The notes under the pieces were generated by a model that saw only the letters and a program-made list of their open reading frames with translations, was not told the DNA's origin and ran no database searches. The translations under genes and the position numbers were made by a program. A stretch of DNA of 64,000 nt from Tardiphaga robiniae (lineage in GTDB: Bacteria > Pseudomonadota > Alphaproteobacteria > Rhizobiales > Xanthobacteraceae): the NCBI RefSeq assembly GCF_001618955.1, contig NZ_LVYV01000004.1, positions 112,902 through 176,901 on the forward strand, written 5' to 3'. Positions 7,186 to 17,457 of the stretch are shown one piece after another (position 1 is the first letter of the stretch; every line of letters begins with the position of its first letter).

Positions 7186-8244
7186 TCAATTGGTCAGCAT
7201 GATCCGGCCGACGACCTTACCGGCGCGCAATTCGTCGATCCACTTCTGGGCCTCGCCCATGGGCTCCGCCTTCATCGGCGTCGGCTTGAGCTTGCCGGCG
7301 CGAGCCAGTGCCATCAGCTCTTTGGCTTCCTCAAGTGTGCCGACCATGAAGCCTTCGACGGTCATGCGCTTGTAGATCCACTGCACCATGGGCAGGCTGA
7401 AATTACCGCCCATCAGGCCGGACACCACGATCTTGCCGCCGCGCGCCACCGTGGCCACCGCGAAGTTCATGGACTTGTCATTACCAGCAAAGTCGACCAC
7501 GCCATCGAAGCCGCCATCGTTCTCCTTGACCATTCGTCTGGCGACATCGGGCTCGGAAGGGTCATAGGCGAAGGCTGCGCCGTTCTTGAGCGCGGCTTCA
7601 CGTGCCGCCGGATTGAGATCAGCCACCGAGATCGGCTGCTTGAACATCGCCTGCGCGAGCGCTAGGCCCGCCATGCCGACGCCGCCGAGACCGACCAGCA
7701 GCAGGTTGCGCTGCCGCGGGCGATCGACGAGACGCTTGAGCGCGCCGTAAGCGGTGATGCCCGAGCACATCAGAGTCGCCGCCATGTTGATCGGTAGTGG
7801 ATCGTAATCGAGCAGATACTTCGCGTCCGACACTAGCACATGCGTCGCGAAACCGCCGTCGAGTGACACGCCGAGGAAGCGGTTCTTGGCGCAGAGGTTC
7901 TCATCGCCCGCAAGGCAATCGCGGCACTTGCCGCAGCCGATCCACGGGAAGACGGCCTTCCTTTTGCCGATCAGCGATTGATCTCCATCGGGACCAACCT
8001 CATCGACAATCCCTGCGATCTCGTGGCCGAGCGTAAAGGGAAGCGTCATGCCGCGCGTGGTGTCGAGCTTCTTGCCGCCGCCGAGATCCGCATAGCCGTC
8101 CTGGATGTGTAAATCTGAATGACAGAGCCCGCAGCATTCGATGCGGACCAGAACTTCCTTGCCCTGTGGCTTCGGCGTGTCGACGATGGTTTCGCAGAGC
8201 GGAGCGTCGAATTTCACCAGTGACTGGCGCTTCATCATTGCCAT
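7186..8244 (-). CDS. zinc-dependent alcohol dehydrogenase (MDR family)
   Basis: This 352-residue medium-chain dehydrogenase has catalytic zinc ligands in CCGLCHSD (Cys about 40) and GHEIAG (His about 74). It has a four-Cys structural zinc loop (CGKCRDCLAGDENLC, around 104-118) and the NAD(P) Rossmann motif GLGGVGMAGLALA (about 187). It should oxidise alcohols or reduce aldehydes in the cytoplasm. The start at 8244 has an AGGGA site about 9 bases upstream; Met residues 3 and 4 are alternative starts. It is preceded by the divergently unrelated caspase operon and has no obvious partner genes. The substrate is not predictable. Confidence 0.9.
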   Translation of the reverse strand: MAMMKRQSLVKFDAPLCETIVDTPKPQGKEVLVRIECCGLCHSDLHIQDGYADLGGGKKLDTTRGMTLPFTLGHEIAGIVDEVGPDGDQSLIGKRKAVFPWIGCGKCRDCLAGDENLCAKNRFLGVSLDGGFATHVLVSDAKYLLDYDPLPINMAATLMCSGITAYGALKRLVDRPRQRNLLLVGLGGVGMAGLALAQAMFKQPISVADLNPAAREAALKNGAAFAYDPSEPDVARRMVKENDGGFDGVVDFAGNDKSMNFAVATVARGGKIVVSGLMGGNFSLPMVQWIYKRMTVEGFMVGTLEEAKELMALARAGKLKPTPMKAEPMGEAQKWIDELRAGKVVGRIMLTN

Positions 8245-8361
8245 TTTATTTTTCCCTAGACTTCATTGCATCCTAGCAATCACAGGATGGGGGCGAGTTC
8301 AAGGGTGCCCAAGAGCACCAGGTTCGCAGCTGCGCATCCAGATCGCCACACGTGCGGAAGG

Positions 8362-9675
8362 TCATGCCGTGCGCGTACGAGCCCGTGCTGCTCGGCGGAT
8401 ACTGAGCCGTCTGAGGCGCGACCAGTCCGGGGAGGTCTGTTCCGGCGTGGGCTCGACCAACACCTGGAGCAGCCGCGCATAGTCGAGGACCAATCCGGGT
8501 GTCCAGGCCATCGCTTCGGCGCGCTGCCGCAAGACGCCCGCGACCCATAATTCGGGCGTGACCGCGGCCCGGAAAAATGCGCGCCACGGTCGCTCGGTGC
8601 GTCCGAATACGCCTTCGAGTGCTGCATCGAGCGCGTGTGCCACGGCGGTCGAGCAGTTGCGGCTGGTGAGGTTGTAGGTCGTATCAACGCGGTAAGTGCG
8701 CCAGAAGTGGCGGACGCGAACGCGGTCGATGCGCGTGAAACGGATATGTTCAGTGGCCTCGCACCATCCTTCTGCTTCCTCGGCATAGCTCGGCTGGAAA
8801 CGGCCGGGCAGGTCGTTCTCGACGCCGGCGCGCAGCACGCGGCCGAACTCGTTCGGCGCGCGATCGATTTCGACGGCGGGATAGTGGCTGACATAGACAT
8901 TGGGCGCGAGTTCAAGTGCTGCATGTCCGGTGGAGACGATGCCGTTGGCATCGACAGCTGCAATGTAGCGGTCCACCAGCGGTCGGCGCCGCGCGTTGCG
9001 GCCGGGCCCTGTGGGTGTCCAGACATGCACGACGAGATCGTCCTTGCCGGCATCATCCGGCGTGGCGGGCACCCAGAGTGCCGTCGGAAACGCGCCGCCC
9101 ACCAGCATCGAGATGGGTGCATCCGGTGGCAATCGCCGCAAACGGTTGGCCAGCAACGTCATGCTCAGTCCCGATACGATCAGCAACGCGCCGATGTTGA
9201 ACCCGATCGTGCCCTCGTACCAGGTCGGCCATGGCTCCAGCGTCGTGGCGGCCAGTATCAGTTCGATCACACCAGCACCGATTGCCATCCGCCAGTTTTC
9301 GAAGCGCACCAGCCAGGCACTGGCGATGCGCGCGCTGCCGTCGAGCAGTAGTACGCCGCCCAGCAGCATCGCAATCAGCAGGTTGGAATGTCGCGGCTGT
9401 GCGATGATGATAACGGCCGGTACGATCAGGATAACTGCCTTGGCGAACTGATAGGGCCGACGCGTGACGGCAAGCAGGGCAGCCAGCAGGCTGACAATGC
9501 CTTCCAGCAGCAGCAGGTAGCCGAAATAGTGCGGTCGCACGATCGTGCTGCCATCGAACGCGTCGATCACGATAGCGAGGCCCAAGGCGGCCCACAGCAC
9601 GCCGATCGCGAGCAGCAACCGCCAGCGCCGTTGCACCACTTCCGCGCCCAGCAGGAGTAGCAGCAGTCGTATCAT
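8362..9675 (-). CDS. HdeD-like membrane domain fused to a possible permuted NlpC/P60-like domain
   Basis: From the ATG at 9675 the protein has 437 residues. Residues 1-180 contain about six hydrophobic helices arranged like the HdeD/DUF308 family. Residues 210-437 are soluble and carry a conserved-looking His (STGHAALEL, His251) and Cys (NLTSRNCSTAVAHAL, Cys341). The His-before-Cys order is that of circularly permuted papain-fold (NlpC/P60, LRAT-like) enzymes, which act on amide or ester bonds in peptidoglycan or lipids. Whether the second domain is catalytic is inference. A longer start at 9753 is possible but would add a polar segment before the first helix. Confidence 0.7.
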   Translation of the reverse strand: MIRLLLLLLGAEVVQRRWRLLLAIGVLWAALGLAIVIDAFDGSTIVRPHYFGYLLLLEGIVSLLAALLAVTRRPYQFAKAVILIVPAVIIIAQPRHSNLLIAMLLGGVLLLDGSARIASAWLVRFENWRMAIGAGVIELILAATTLEPWPTWYEGTIGFNIGALLIVSGLSMTLLANRLRRLPPDAPISMLVGGAFPTALWVPATPDDAGKDDLVVHVWTPTGPGRNARRRPLVDRYIAAVDANGIVSTGHAALELAPNVYVSHYPAVEIDRAPNEFGRVLRAGVENDLPGRFQPSYAEEAEGWCEATEHIRFTRIDRVRVRHFWRTYRVDTTYNLTSRNCSTAVAHALDAALEGVFGRTERPWRAFFRAAVTPELWVAGVLRQRAEAMAWTPGLVLDYARLLQVLVEPTPEQTSPDWSRLRRLSIRRAARARTRTA

Positions 9676-9770
9676 CGGTTGCCCATGATCCCGGTTTCCA
9701 GGGCCAGATATAGCCAGCGGATGATTAATGTTTTTATGCGAGGAGCTCGGCATTCACGGTGGGGGCACGC

Positions 9771-10944
9771 ATGCAGTCTTCAACCGGTTCCATACCCGGT
9801 TCCACGCTCTGGTCGCGCGCCGCAGTGATCATGGCAGCGATGATCTTCGGCCTGACTTACAGCCTCAGCGCCGCATTGATCGCGCTGGATCTCGCAGAGC
9901 ACGGCTCGTCTGACACATTCATAGGCGCGAATGCCGCCATGCATGCATGCGGTCGGCGTGCTGGCTATGGCATTTGTGTTGCCAAGGTTTGCCGCGCGCG
10001 TCGGCATGCGGCGTATGGTGATCGGTGCGCTGGCGGTTGCTGCCGTGATACTTGCGCTGTTTCCGGCGATGCCGTCGATCTGGCTGTGGTTTCCACTGCG
10101 TATCGTGCTTGGCGCCGCGTCCGAAACCCTGTTCGTGATGTCGGAAACCTGGCTAAACAGCCTGAGCACCGACGCGACACGGGCCCGCGCCATGGCGGCC
10201 TATACTGCCGCGCTCTCGGTCGGCTTCGCGCTCGGTCCGCTTACGCTGTCCCTTGTGGGGACGCAGGGCGGGACCGCTTATTGGATCGGCGCGGGCTTCT
10301 CCATTCTGGCCCTGATGTGTCTGGCGGCGCCAGGAATTACACAGCCAGTGTTCGATGAACCCGCGGATGCCAATCCACTGCGCTTCATCATGCTGGCGCC
10401 GGTCGCGATGGCGGCAACGGTGCTGCATGCCGCGGTGGAAAGCGCTGGGCTGTCATTCCTCGCGCTCTATGCCGTGAAGCTCGGCTGGCTCGAGACCGAA
10501 GCGACGCAATTGATGTCGTGCATGATGGTCGGCGCCATCATGCTGCAACTGCCGATCGGCTGGCTCGGCGACAAGCTCGACCGCCGTCGCATGATCATCG
10601 CTTTGGCGGGGCTGGCGGTGATCGGCGCGCTCGTTTGGCCGTGGGCGCTGTTGTCGCCGTGGACCACCTATCCGTTGCTGTTTGTATGGGGAGGTGTGTT
10701 TGTCGGCATCTATACGATCATGCTGACCATCGTCGGCAGTCGCTTCAGCGGCAGCCAGCTGGTTGGTATCTATGCTGCGATGGGACTGATGTGGGGTGCA
10801 GGTGCGCTGATCGGCCCGGTCTTCGCCGGCGTGGCGATGCAGTGGCTGACGCACGGACTACCAATGTTCGTGGCGTTCGTTTGCGCCTGCTTCATGTGCG
10901 CGGCGATCTGCAGTCCTGCACGGGACGTCAGGGCGCCGGCGTGA
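9771..10944 (+). pseudogene. major facilitator superfamily transporter, frameshifted by a 4-bp duplication
   Basis: Residues from the ATG at 9771 (GGGGG ribosome-binding site at 9760-9764) run to GANAAMHA near 9950. The rest of the transporter (AVGVLAMAFVLPRFAARVG onward, to the stop at 10944) continues in another frame. At the junction the tetramer ATGC occurs three times in a row (9939-9950). Removing one copy restores a continuous 389-residue MFS protein of normal size with about 12 membrane segments and the loop motif GDKLDRRRM. The gene is thus broken, or switchable by slippage, or carries a sequencing error. The 3' end overlaps the end of ksgA by 17 bases. The substrate is unknown. Confidence 0.8.
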
Positions 10945-11800
10945 TGCTCTTTGCTTTTCTGAGCGCGGACAATTCGCGTGCCATGGCAACGAACCCCGAT
11001 ACCGGGACTGTCTCCGCACGTCGCGTGACGTCAACACCTGCGGCGGCGGCCAGTCGCTCGGGATCGACGCCGAGCGCTTTCAGGCTCTGCCGCAGCATCT
11101 TGCGGCGCTGATTGAACGCCGCAGCCGCCACCTGTTCCAGCAGGCGTCGTTCGCAGGCCTCTGGCTCCGCGCGGGGAACGAGGCGCACGACCGATGACGT
11201 CACCTTCGGTGGCGGCGTGAAGGCGGCAGGCGAGATGTCGAACAGGATCTTGGTTTCGGCGCGCCAGTTCGACAGCACACCGAGCCGGCCATAGGCCTCG
11301 TCGTCTTCGACCGCGACGATGCGTTCGGCGACCTCACGCTGGAACATCAGCACCATCATGTCGTACCAGGGCGGCCATGGTTCGGTGCACAGCCAGTCGA
11401 TCAGGAGCTGCGTGCCGATATTGTAGGGGAGGTTGGCGACGATCTTGGCGCGCTCGCCTGATAGCATCGGGCGCGGATCGAAGGTCTGGGCGTCGCCGAT
11501 GACGATCTCAAGCCGACCAGGATAGTGCGCGGCGATTTCCTTGAGCGGGCCGAGCGCGCGCTCGTCACGCTCAACGGCGATGACGCGTTTGGCGCCCGTC
11601 GCCAGCAATGCACGGGTGAGGCCGCCGGGGCCGGGGCCGACTTCGATGACCGTGCAATCTTCCAGCGGGCCGGCGGCGCGGGCGATACGTGTGGTGAGAT
11701 TGAGGTCGAGCAGAAAGTTCTGGCCGAGCGATTTGCGCGCCTGCAGATCGAAACGTTTGATGACGTCACGCAGTGGCGGCAGATCGTCGATCCCGCTCAT
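10928..11800 (-). CDS. rsmA: 16S rRNA (adenine1518-N6/adenine1519-N6)-dimethyltransferase
   Basis: This 290-residue protein is the RsmA/KsgA enzyme that dimethylates two adjacent adenines near the 3' end of 16S rRNA during 30S assembly, using SAM. Visible motifs are QNFLLD near the N-terminus, the SAM-binding motif [16 protein letters not shown] (about 51-66), and the catalytic motif [11 protein letters not shown] (about 119). The start ATG at 11800 overlaps the pdxA stop by 4 bases (ATGA), so it is translationally coupled. It is the last gene of the lptF-to-ksgA block. Confidence 0.95.
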   Translation of the reverse strand: MSGIDDLPPLRDVIKRFDLQARKSLGQNFLLDLNLTTRIARAAGPLEDCTVIEVGPGPGGLTRALLATGAKRVIAVERDERALGPLKEIAAHYPGRLEIVIGDAQTFDPRPMLSGERAKIVANLPYNIGTQLLIDWLCTEPWPPWYDMMVLMFQREVAERIVAVEDDEAYGRLGVLSNWRAETKILFDISPAAFTPPPKVTSSVVRLVPRAEPEACERRLLEQVAAAAFNQRRKMLRQSLKALGVDPERLAAAAGVDVTRRAETVPVSGFVAMARELSALRKAKSITPAP

Positions 11801-12801
11801 GCGGATTGCGTCGCAGCCATGCGGGCCGCGAGTTTCAACGCCGCAATCAGGCTCGACGGATTGGCGCGGCCGGTGCCGGCAATATCGAAGGCCGTGCCGT
11901 GGTCCGGCGAGGTCCGGATGAAGGGAAGGCCGAGCGTGACGTTGACACCCTCATCGAACGCGATGGTCTTGATCGGGATCAGGGCTTGGTCGTGATACAT
12001 GCAGATCGCGCAGTCATAGGTCGCGCGGGCTGCCGGATGGAACATGGTATCGGAGGGCAAAGGCCCGCGTGCGTCGATGCCTTCGTTCTGCAATACGGTC
12101 ACCGCGTGCATGATGAACGCCTGCTCCTCGTCTCCCATCGAACCGTCTTCGCCGGCATGCGGATTGAGGCCAGCAATTGCCAGTCGTGGCCGCTTGATGC
12201 CGAAACGGGTCTTCATGTCGTTGACCACGATGCGCGCGGTGGCAGTGATCAGCGGGCCGCTCAGTTGGGCAATAGCATCGCGCAGCGAGACATGGATCGT
12301 GACCGGCACCACGGCCAGTTCGGGCGACCACAACAGCATCACCGGCAGCGGGACCTTTCCATCGCGGGCGGCAAGCTCGGCGAGAAATTCGGTGTGACCC
12401 GGGTGGGTGAAACCTGCGCGATAGAGCACGCTCTTGGCGATCGGATTGGTCACGACGGCGCCGGCATGGCCGGCTTCCACGTCCGCGATCGCCTGACGGA
12501 TCGAGGCAATGGCTGCAGGCGCGCTGGAAGCGTCAGGACGACGGGGAGGCGCGGTGACCGTCTGCCCGATCGACACCACTGGTAACGCGTCAGCAAACGT
12601 CTCAGCAGCACTGTCGGGCGTTGCATCGGCCAGCCTGACGTCGAGGCCGAGCGTCTTGGCACGTTCCGCCATGAAGTCACGGTCACCAAGCAGATAGAAC
12701 GGGGGCAGGTCGAGTTCGTGCCGACGCAGCCAGGCAGCGATGGCAATGTCCGGGCCGATGCCGGCCGGTTCGCCCAATGTCAGCGCAAGAGGTTTGGTCA
12801 T
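11797..12801 (-). CDS. pdxA: 4-hydroxythreonine-4-phosphate dehydrogenase
   Basis: This 334-residue enzyme oxidises 4-phosphohydroxy-L-threonine in the DXP-dependent pyridoxal phosphate pathway; the product condenses with DXP through PdxJ. The start [14 protein letters not shown] is the family signature, and the metal-binding His residues occur in [27 protein letters not shown]. An N-terminal Met is followed directly by the first strand, as usual. It lies between surA and ksgA, an arrangement conserved in many proteobacteria. Confidence 0.95.
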   Translation of the reverse strand: MTKPLALTLGEPAGIGPDIAIAAWLRRHELDLPPFYLLGDRDFMAERAKTLGLDVRLADATPDSAAETFADALPVVSIGQTVTAPPRRPDASSAPAAIASIRQAIADVEAGHAGAVVTNPIAKSVLYRAGFTHPGHTEFLAELAARDGKVPLPVMLLWSPELAVVPVTIHVSLRDAIAQLSGPLITATARIVVNDMKTRFGIKRPRLAIAGLNPHAGEDGSMGDEEQAFIMHAVTVLQNEGIDARGPLPSDTMFHPAARATYDCAICMYHDQALIPIKTIAFDEGVNVTLGLPFIRTSPDHGTAFDIAGTGRANPSSLIAALKLAARMAATQSA

Positions 12802-12843
12802 GGTGCCGCCCTAAGCCAGTCGCGGCCTAAGCCGGATCGGAAA

Positions 12844-13776
12844 TTACCGATATTCGATCATCGCCGCTTTGCGCACTTCCTGCAGGTAGGATTTCGACTT
12901 CGCTTCGAATTTGTCGGCAAACATCTTGTCGCGGACTTCCCGCTTCTTCGGCGTATCGACCTTGGTCGGCTTGCGCGCGCATAGAGCGACCATTTCGACG
13001 CCCTGGCGGGTCACTTCCGGCGGCGTGAGACGGCCGATCGGGGTCTTGTCGAGCAGTTCTCGCAGGGACGGCGGCAGATCGGCGGAAGTCTTGACGACGG
13101 TATCGCGGATGGTCGCGTTCTGCATCGACTTGAAGGTGCGGTTGGCGTCTTCGCAGCTCTGGATGCGCTCGCGCAGCCCTTCCGCTTCCTTGTGCCGCGC
13201 TTCCATCATGCCGGACGCTGCCCCGCGGGGGACGACCAGCACGACAGGTCGCATCTGATATTCGAATGCTTCGGTCATCGCGTCGCCGCCGGCTCCCTGA
13301 ACCGCTGCGTCAACTTCCTTTTCACCGACCTGCAGGCTCTGCTTGAAGCGGCCACGGACGATGGCATTCCAAACCATGTCGGCTTTCAAGCGGCTCTTCA
13401 ACGTGTCCGGGCGAATGCCTTTGGATGCCAGCGATTGCACGAGCTGATCCGGTGTGAGGCGCATGCGCGAGCTCATGTTCTGGAACGCACCGTCAACTTC
13501 GGAGGCGCCGGGATCAACGCTGTATTTCTTGCCTTCCTTGATCTTCACTTTCTCGTTGATTAGCTCGTCGATCACGTCCTGGCGGCTGTTTGTCTTCGCG
13601 CCCGACAGCGCATTCAACTTGGTGCGCTGTTCGATATCGAAATTGGTGATGGGCTCGCCGTTGACCATGACAGCGACGGACTGGGCCCGAGCCGGCGATC
13701 CCGCGCAAATGAAAAGGGTAACTGCCGTCGCCAAAGTGGCTTGCAGAATGCGTCCGGAAATCATCGTACCCATCAT
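12844..13776 (-). CDS. surA: SurA-like periplasmic chaperone/peptidyl-prolyl isomerase
   Basis: From the ATG at 13776 the protein has 310 residues with a signal peptide ending near SPARA. A SurA N-terminal chaperone region follows (AVMVNGEPITNFDIEQRTKLNAL). The C-terminal half lies where a parvulin domain is expected, but it is short and I cannot see a clear parvulin signature, so isomerase activity is uncertain. SurA escorts outer-membrane proteins such as LptD, and the gene sits between lptD and pdxA, which supports the assignment. The frame is open upstream to 13926, but that segment has no signal peptide. ATG 13764, with a better-spaced GGG, is an alternative start. Confidence 0.82.
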   Translation of the reverse strand: MMGTMISGRILQATLATAVTLFICAGSPARAQSVAVMVNGEPITNFDIEQRTKLNALSGAKTNSRQDVIDELINEKVKIKEGKKYSVDPGASEVDGAFQNMSSRMRLTPDQLVQSLASKGIRPDTLKSRLKADMVWNAIVRGRFKQSLQVGEKEVDAAVQGAGGDAMTEAFEYQMRPVVLVVPRGAASGMMEARHKEAEGLRERIQSCEDANRTFKSMQNATIRDTVVKTSADLPPSLRELLDKTPIGRLTPPEVTRQGVEMVALCARKPTKVDTPKKREVRDKMFADKFEAKSKSYLQEVRKAAMIEYR

Positions 13777-13867
13777 TGTCAAAACCGCGGTGTCAAAGCT
13801 CTCTTGAAAGCAGAATTCGCATACATCGCGACGGAAAACGGAGATTTCACGGCACAAAGGACCGATA

Positions 13868-16309
13868 CTAGTAAGTGCCGCCGGTTCCGCTCGCAGACGT
13901 GGTATTGCCAATTGTCCGCAGGCCAATCTGGAACATGAATGTATGGCTCAGAACGGGCGGCGTGCTCAGGTTACTCACGTAGTTGTAGGACGTGACATAA
14001 TTGACGCCGAGCACGAAACAATCGTCCACATAGCCGGCGCCGACCGTGTACTGGTTGATCTTGTTGGCCTCAAGGTCCCAGCGCGCGCCACCGGTGACCA
14101 CCCAGTTCGATGCCAGTTTGATCGAACCGGTGCCGAGGAGGCCTTCGCGGCGGGTGAGGTAGCCCAATTCCGCCTGCGGCGCGTAGTTGCCATACATCAG
14201 GCTGACCGACCAGCGGTCGAAGCTTGCACGCCCCTCAGCCTCGAAGCGCGACACGTTGCCGGTTGCCTCGTCGATCCGCGCGCGGGTGCTGACCGTATAA
14301 GTGCGGTTCGGCGAATAGGCCAGGCTGGCGACGTAGTCTGACCGCGAGGTGGCCAGTCCGGAATCGACGCCGGTATTAGTGGCATCTGCGACTGCAAACG
14401 AGTTCAGGCCGAACAGCTGATAGGACTGACCGAACAGGACTTTGACGGAACCGCCACGATCGAACTGCGTGGTGGCCTGCACGCCCACGTTGGCGCGGCC
14501 GCCGCCTTCGACACGGTCGTAACCGGAGAACTTGTTGACGCTGAAGAGATTGCTCGCGTCGAAGCTCATGCTCTGCGCGTCTTCGTTAGGCAACTTACCG
14601 GCGTAGGTTTCGTTCGGACGAATGATCACCTGAGCGATGGGTTCGAGTGTCGTGGTGCCCCACGGCTGAACGTTGATAAACGGATAGCGATATTCGAGGC
14701 CCACGGTCGGCATCACCCGCAGCGCGGTCGTGTCGCCGGTCGGCAGGAAGTTGGACACGCCGGGCTGGTTCGAGATCGAGGCATCGATTGCATCGACGCG
14801 CAGGATCGCGAACGGCGTGAAGATCTGGCCGAACGAGTCCGTATAGGAGCGGCGCCACTGAGCTTCACCAGTCACGCGGGTATAGGTGCCAGGAATGCCG
14901 TTCATCAGGCAATTGGTTGGCGTTCTCGCGAGCGGATCTGCGGAAGTCAGATTGCACAATCCGTTAGTATTGGCGAGAGACGTGATCGGCGTGAACGAGG
15001 CCTGATCACGGCTCAGGCTGGTCATGTTGAACTTGTAACTGAACTCGCCGCCCAGAATGTTCTGGTTGAGCACATTGTTGTAATCGATCACCGGGTGAAT
15101 GACCGGGACCTGGCTCTGATTACCGGAGAAGCTCAGGTAGTAGATCGTGCGTGCGTCGAAGAAGCTACGCTTGCCGACGCCCGTCAGATAGAGTTGCGAA
15201 ACGGCTTCCGTCTGCAGATTCAAAAACGAGGCATAGGGATCCCGGTACATCGACAGCCGGTAGTCCTGCAGGAAGTTGTAATCGCTGAGTGCGACCGCGT
15301 CCCAGCCCCAGACCCATTTGTCGTTCAGCGCGAACTGGCCTTTGGACTCGACTCCGCCGCGCCAGTCTTTGTCGCCGACCGTGTTGGCGAAGGCGCTGCG
15401 ATCCTGCTGATTGATGCCATAGGCACGGATCTGGTAGGCGCCATCCATCAGGCGCTGCCGGAACTCGCCTTGCATCAACAGGCCCTGCTTGCTGGTGTAG
15501 CGTGGCGAGATGGTTGCATCGTAATCAGGCGCGATCGCCCAATAGAACGGCGTTTCAACGCCGAAGCCTGTATTGGTGTTCTGCGTAAAGCCCGGCATCA
15601 GGAAGCCGGTCTTGCGCTTCACCGTCGGATCGGGCGTCGAAAAATACGGGATATAGGCGAGGGGGACGCCGAAGAACTCGATCCGGGCGTCCTCGAAATA
15701 CATCATCTTTTCGTTCTGGTCGTGGATGACGCGGGCACCCTTGACCTGCCACAGTGGTGGCTTCTTCGGATCTTCCTTACAGGCGGCGCAGGCAGTGTAG
15801 ACACCGTTCTGGAACACGGTGTAGTTGCCGGCGGTGCGCTCGGCGCGTGTCGCGGCCATGCGGGTCGCATCCGCGGTATCCACACGGAGCGAATCCACAA
15901 AACCGTCTCGGTAGTCGTCGCTGAGGTCGAGCAGATTGGCATATGTGATCTTGCCGTCGGCGTCCGTCATGCGGACATTGCCTTCGGCATGCAGGCGCTT
16001 GGTCTTCTGGTCGTAGATGACCTTGTCGGCCTCGACGGACGTACCATTGTAATACATCTGCACGCTGCCGACTGCGGCGACGCGCGAGTTGTTGTAGTCG
16101 TAATTGACCTCGGTGGCCTGCACCAGCATCTGCCCGGTCTGGGCAGCAGGAGGCGGCTTCGGCCGGGTGGCGGGGCGATTGTAAGTGAAACTCTGGGCAG
16201 CCGCCGGGGTCGTCGCCGCGACGCCAAATGCAGCCGCGAGACCCAAAACGGTTGCGAGCACCGGGGCCAATACGCCAGACGTGCAGAAATTGTTGCCGCG
16301 CATGGTCAT
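13868..16309 (-). CDS. lptD: LPS-assembly protein LptD
   Basis: From the ATG at 16309 the protein has 813 residues: a signal peptide ending about AAAQ, an N-terminal beta-jellyroll (OstA) region (ATEVNYDYNNSRVAAVGSVQMYYNGTS and following), and a long beta-barrel. LptD forms the outer-membrane pore that inserts lipopolysaccharide. Cys residues near TACAACKE sit after the jellyroll, as in other LptD proteins that need disulfides. The frame is open upstream to 16426 but without signal-like sequence. It lies 50 bases after lptG and before surA, so exporter, pore and chaperone genes are grouped. Confidence 0.93.
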   Translation of the reverse strand: MTMRGNNFCTSGVLAPVLATVLGLAAAFGVAATTPAAAQSFTYNRPATRPKPPPAAQTGQMLVQATEVNYDYNNSRVAAVGSVQMYYNGTSVEADKVIYDQKTKRLHAEGNVRMTDADGKITYANLLDLSDDYRDGFVDSLRVDTADATRMAATRAERTAGNYTVFQNGVYTACAACKEDPKKPPLWQVKGARVIHDQNEKMMYFEDARIEFFGVPLAYIPYFSTPDPTVKRKTGFLMPGFTQNTNTGFGVETPFYWAIAPDYDATISPRYTSKQGLLMQGEFRQRLMDGAYQIRAYGINQQDRSAFANTVGDKDWRGGVESKGQFALNDKWVWGWDAVALSDYNFLQDYRLSMYRDPYASFLNLQTEAVSQLYLTGVGKRSFFDARTIYYLSFSGNQSQVPVIHPVIDYNNVLNQNILGGEFSYKFNMTSLSRDQASFTPITSLANTNGLCNLTSADPLARTPTNCLMNGIPGTYTRVTGEAQWRRSYTDSFGQIFTPFAILRVDAIDASISNQPGVSNFLPTGDTTALRVMPTVGLEYRYPFINVQPWGTTTLEPIAQVIIRPNETYAGKLPNEDAQSMSFDASNLFSVNKFSGYDRVEGGGRANVGVQATTQFDRGGSVKVLFGQSYQLFGLNSFAVADATNTGVDSGLATSRSDYVASLAYSPNRTYTVSTRARIDEATGNVSRFEAEGRASFDRWSVSLMYGNYAPQAELGYLTRREGLLGTGSIKLASNWVVTGGARWDLEANKINQYTVGAGYVDDCFVLGVNYVTSYNYVSNLSTPPVLSHTFMFQIGLRTIGNTTSASGTGGTY

Positions 16310-16359
16310 GCGCAGCTTCCAATCAAATGCTCGTTCACGGAGGGCGGCAAAAACAGCCA

Positions 16360-17457
16360 CTACCCGTCCTCCTGGTACAACAAGGCCAAAAAGCCGGTGA
16401 GACCGCCCACACACACAGGCAGCCACGCCGCAGCAATCGGATGCATCAACTCAGCCTTGCTCAAATCTTCCGTAACTTTCGACAGAACGTAGAGCAGAAA
16501 GCCTGCGCCCACGCCACTCAAAACCATCTTCTGGACACCGCCCATCCGAAAGAACCTCAGGCTCACGGAAGCAGCCAGCATCACCATCGCAACCAGCAAA
16601 AACGGCTGTGCGATAAGCTTATGATACTGCAAGCGATACCCCGCCGTCGCGAAACCCGAACTCTCTGAGGATTTGATATACGAAGGAAGTTGCCAAAATG
16701 ACACTGTTTCGGGGGTCGAAAAACTGTTTCTGACCTGCAGCGGGGTCAGGGTCGTGGCCAAGTACATGCTGTCCTGCTCGACCACGGGCGAATCGAGGGT
16801 GTAGCGTCGCACCCCTTTGAACAACCAACGGCCGGGCTCCAGCGATGCCTCGCGAGCTTCGATCCGTTCCTTAAACTGGGATTCGGTGTCGAACCGGAAC
16901 ACGGTCAGGCCGGTCAGGCGGACGCCTTGCTGCTCGCTGCGGGCGGCATTGATGATGGATTGGCCCTCGCGGTTGACCTGGTTGATCCAGAAGCCGGAGG
17001 CGTCCTGGACGCCGCCGCCCGGCGCATCGCCGAACATCTGGGCCTCCATCCGCTTCGATTCCTCGCGCAGGTTGGCCGACAGGGGATTGTAGCCCACAGT
17101 CGCCAGCACGCCTAGGATGAGAGCGCTGGCCAGTGCAGGGGAAATAAACTGCCAGGCCGAGACGCCGGCGGCGCGGGCGACCACCAATTCGAGCCGCCGC
17201 GACAGCGCGAGATAACAGGTCATAGCGCCGATCAGGATGCAAAACGGCATCATCTTCTCGAGCAACTGGGGTACCCGGTACAGCGACGTCTGCGCCACCA
17301 TCAGAGCGGAGGCTGAGGCCAGCCCAGAGGTGCGCCTGACCATCTCGATGTAGTCGACCAGCACCAGCAGCATGAAGATACTGGTGAACACGCCAAGGGC
17401 TGCCACCAGGAAGCGACCGGCGAAATATCTGCCGATGGTGTTGGTGATCATGTTCAT
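16360..17457 (-). CDS. lptG: LPS export ABC transporter permease LptG
   Basis: This 365-residue inner-membrane protein has the YjgP/YjgQ family layout: three N-terminal membrane helices (to about residue 130), a periplasmic jellyroll domain (about 135-265), and three C-terminal helices. It begins MNMITNTIGRYFAGRFL, typical of LptG. With LptF and LptB it extracts LPS from the inner membrane. The start overlaps the lptF stop by 4 bases, so the two subunits are coupled. The LptB ATPase gene is not in this window. Confidence 0.93.
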   Translation of the reverse strand: MNMITNTIGRYFAGRFLVAALGVFTSIFMLLVLVDYIEMVRRTSGLASASALMVAQTSLYRVPQLLEKMMPFCILIGAMTCYLALSRRLELVVARAAGVSAWQFISPALASALILGVLATVGYNPLSANLREESKRMEAQMFGDAPGGGVQDASGFWINQVNREGQSIINAARSEQQGVRLTGLTVFRFDTESQFKERIEAREASLEPGRWLFKGVRRYTLDSPVVEQDSMYLATTLTPLQVRNSFSTPETVSFWQLPSYIKSSESSGFATAGYRLQYHKLIAQPFLLVAMVMLAASVSLRFFRMGGVQKMVLSGVGAGFLLYVLSKVTEDLSKAELMHPIAAAWLPVCVGGLTGFLALLYQEDG

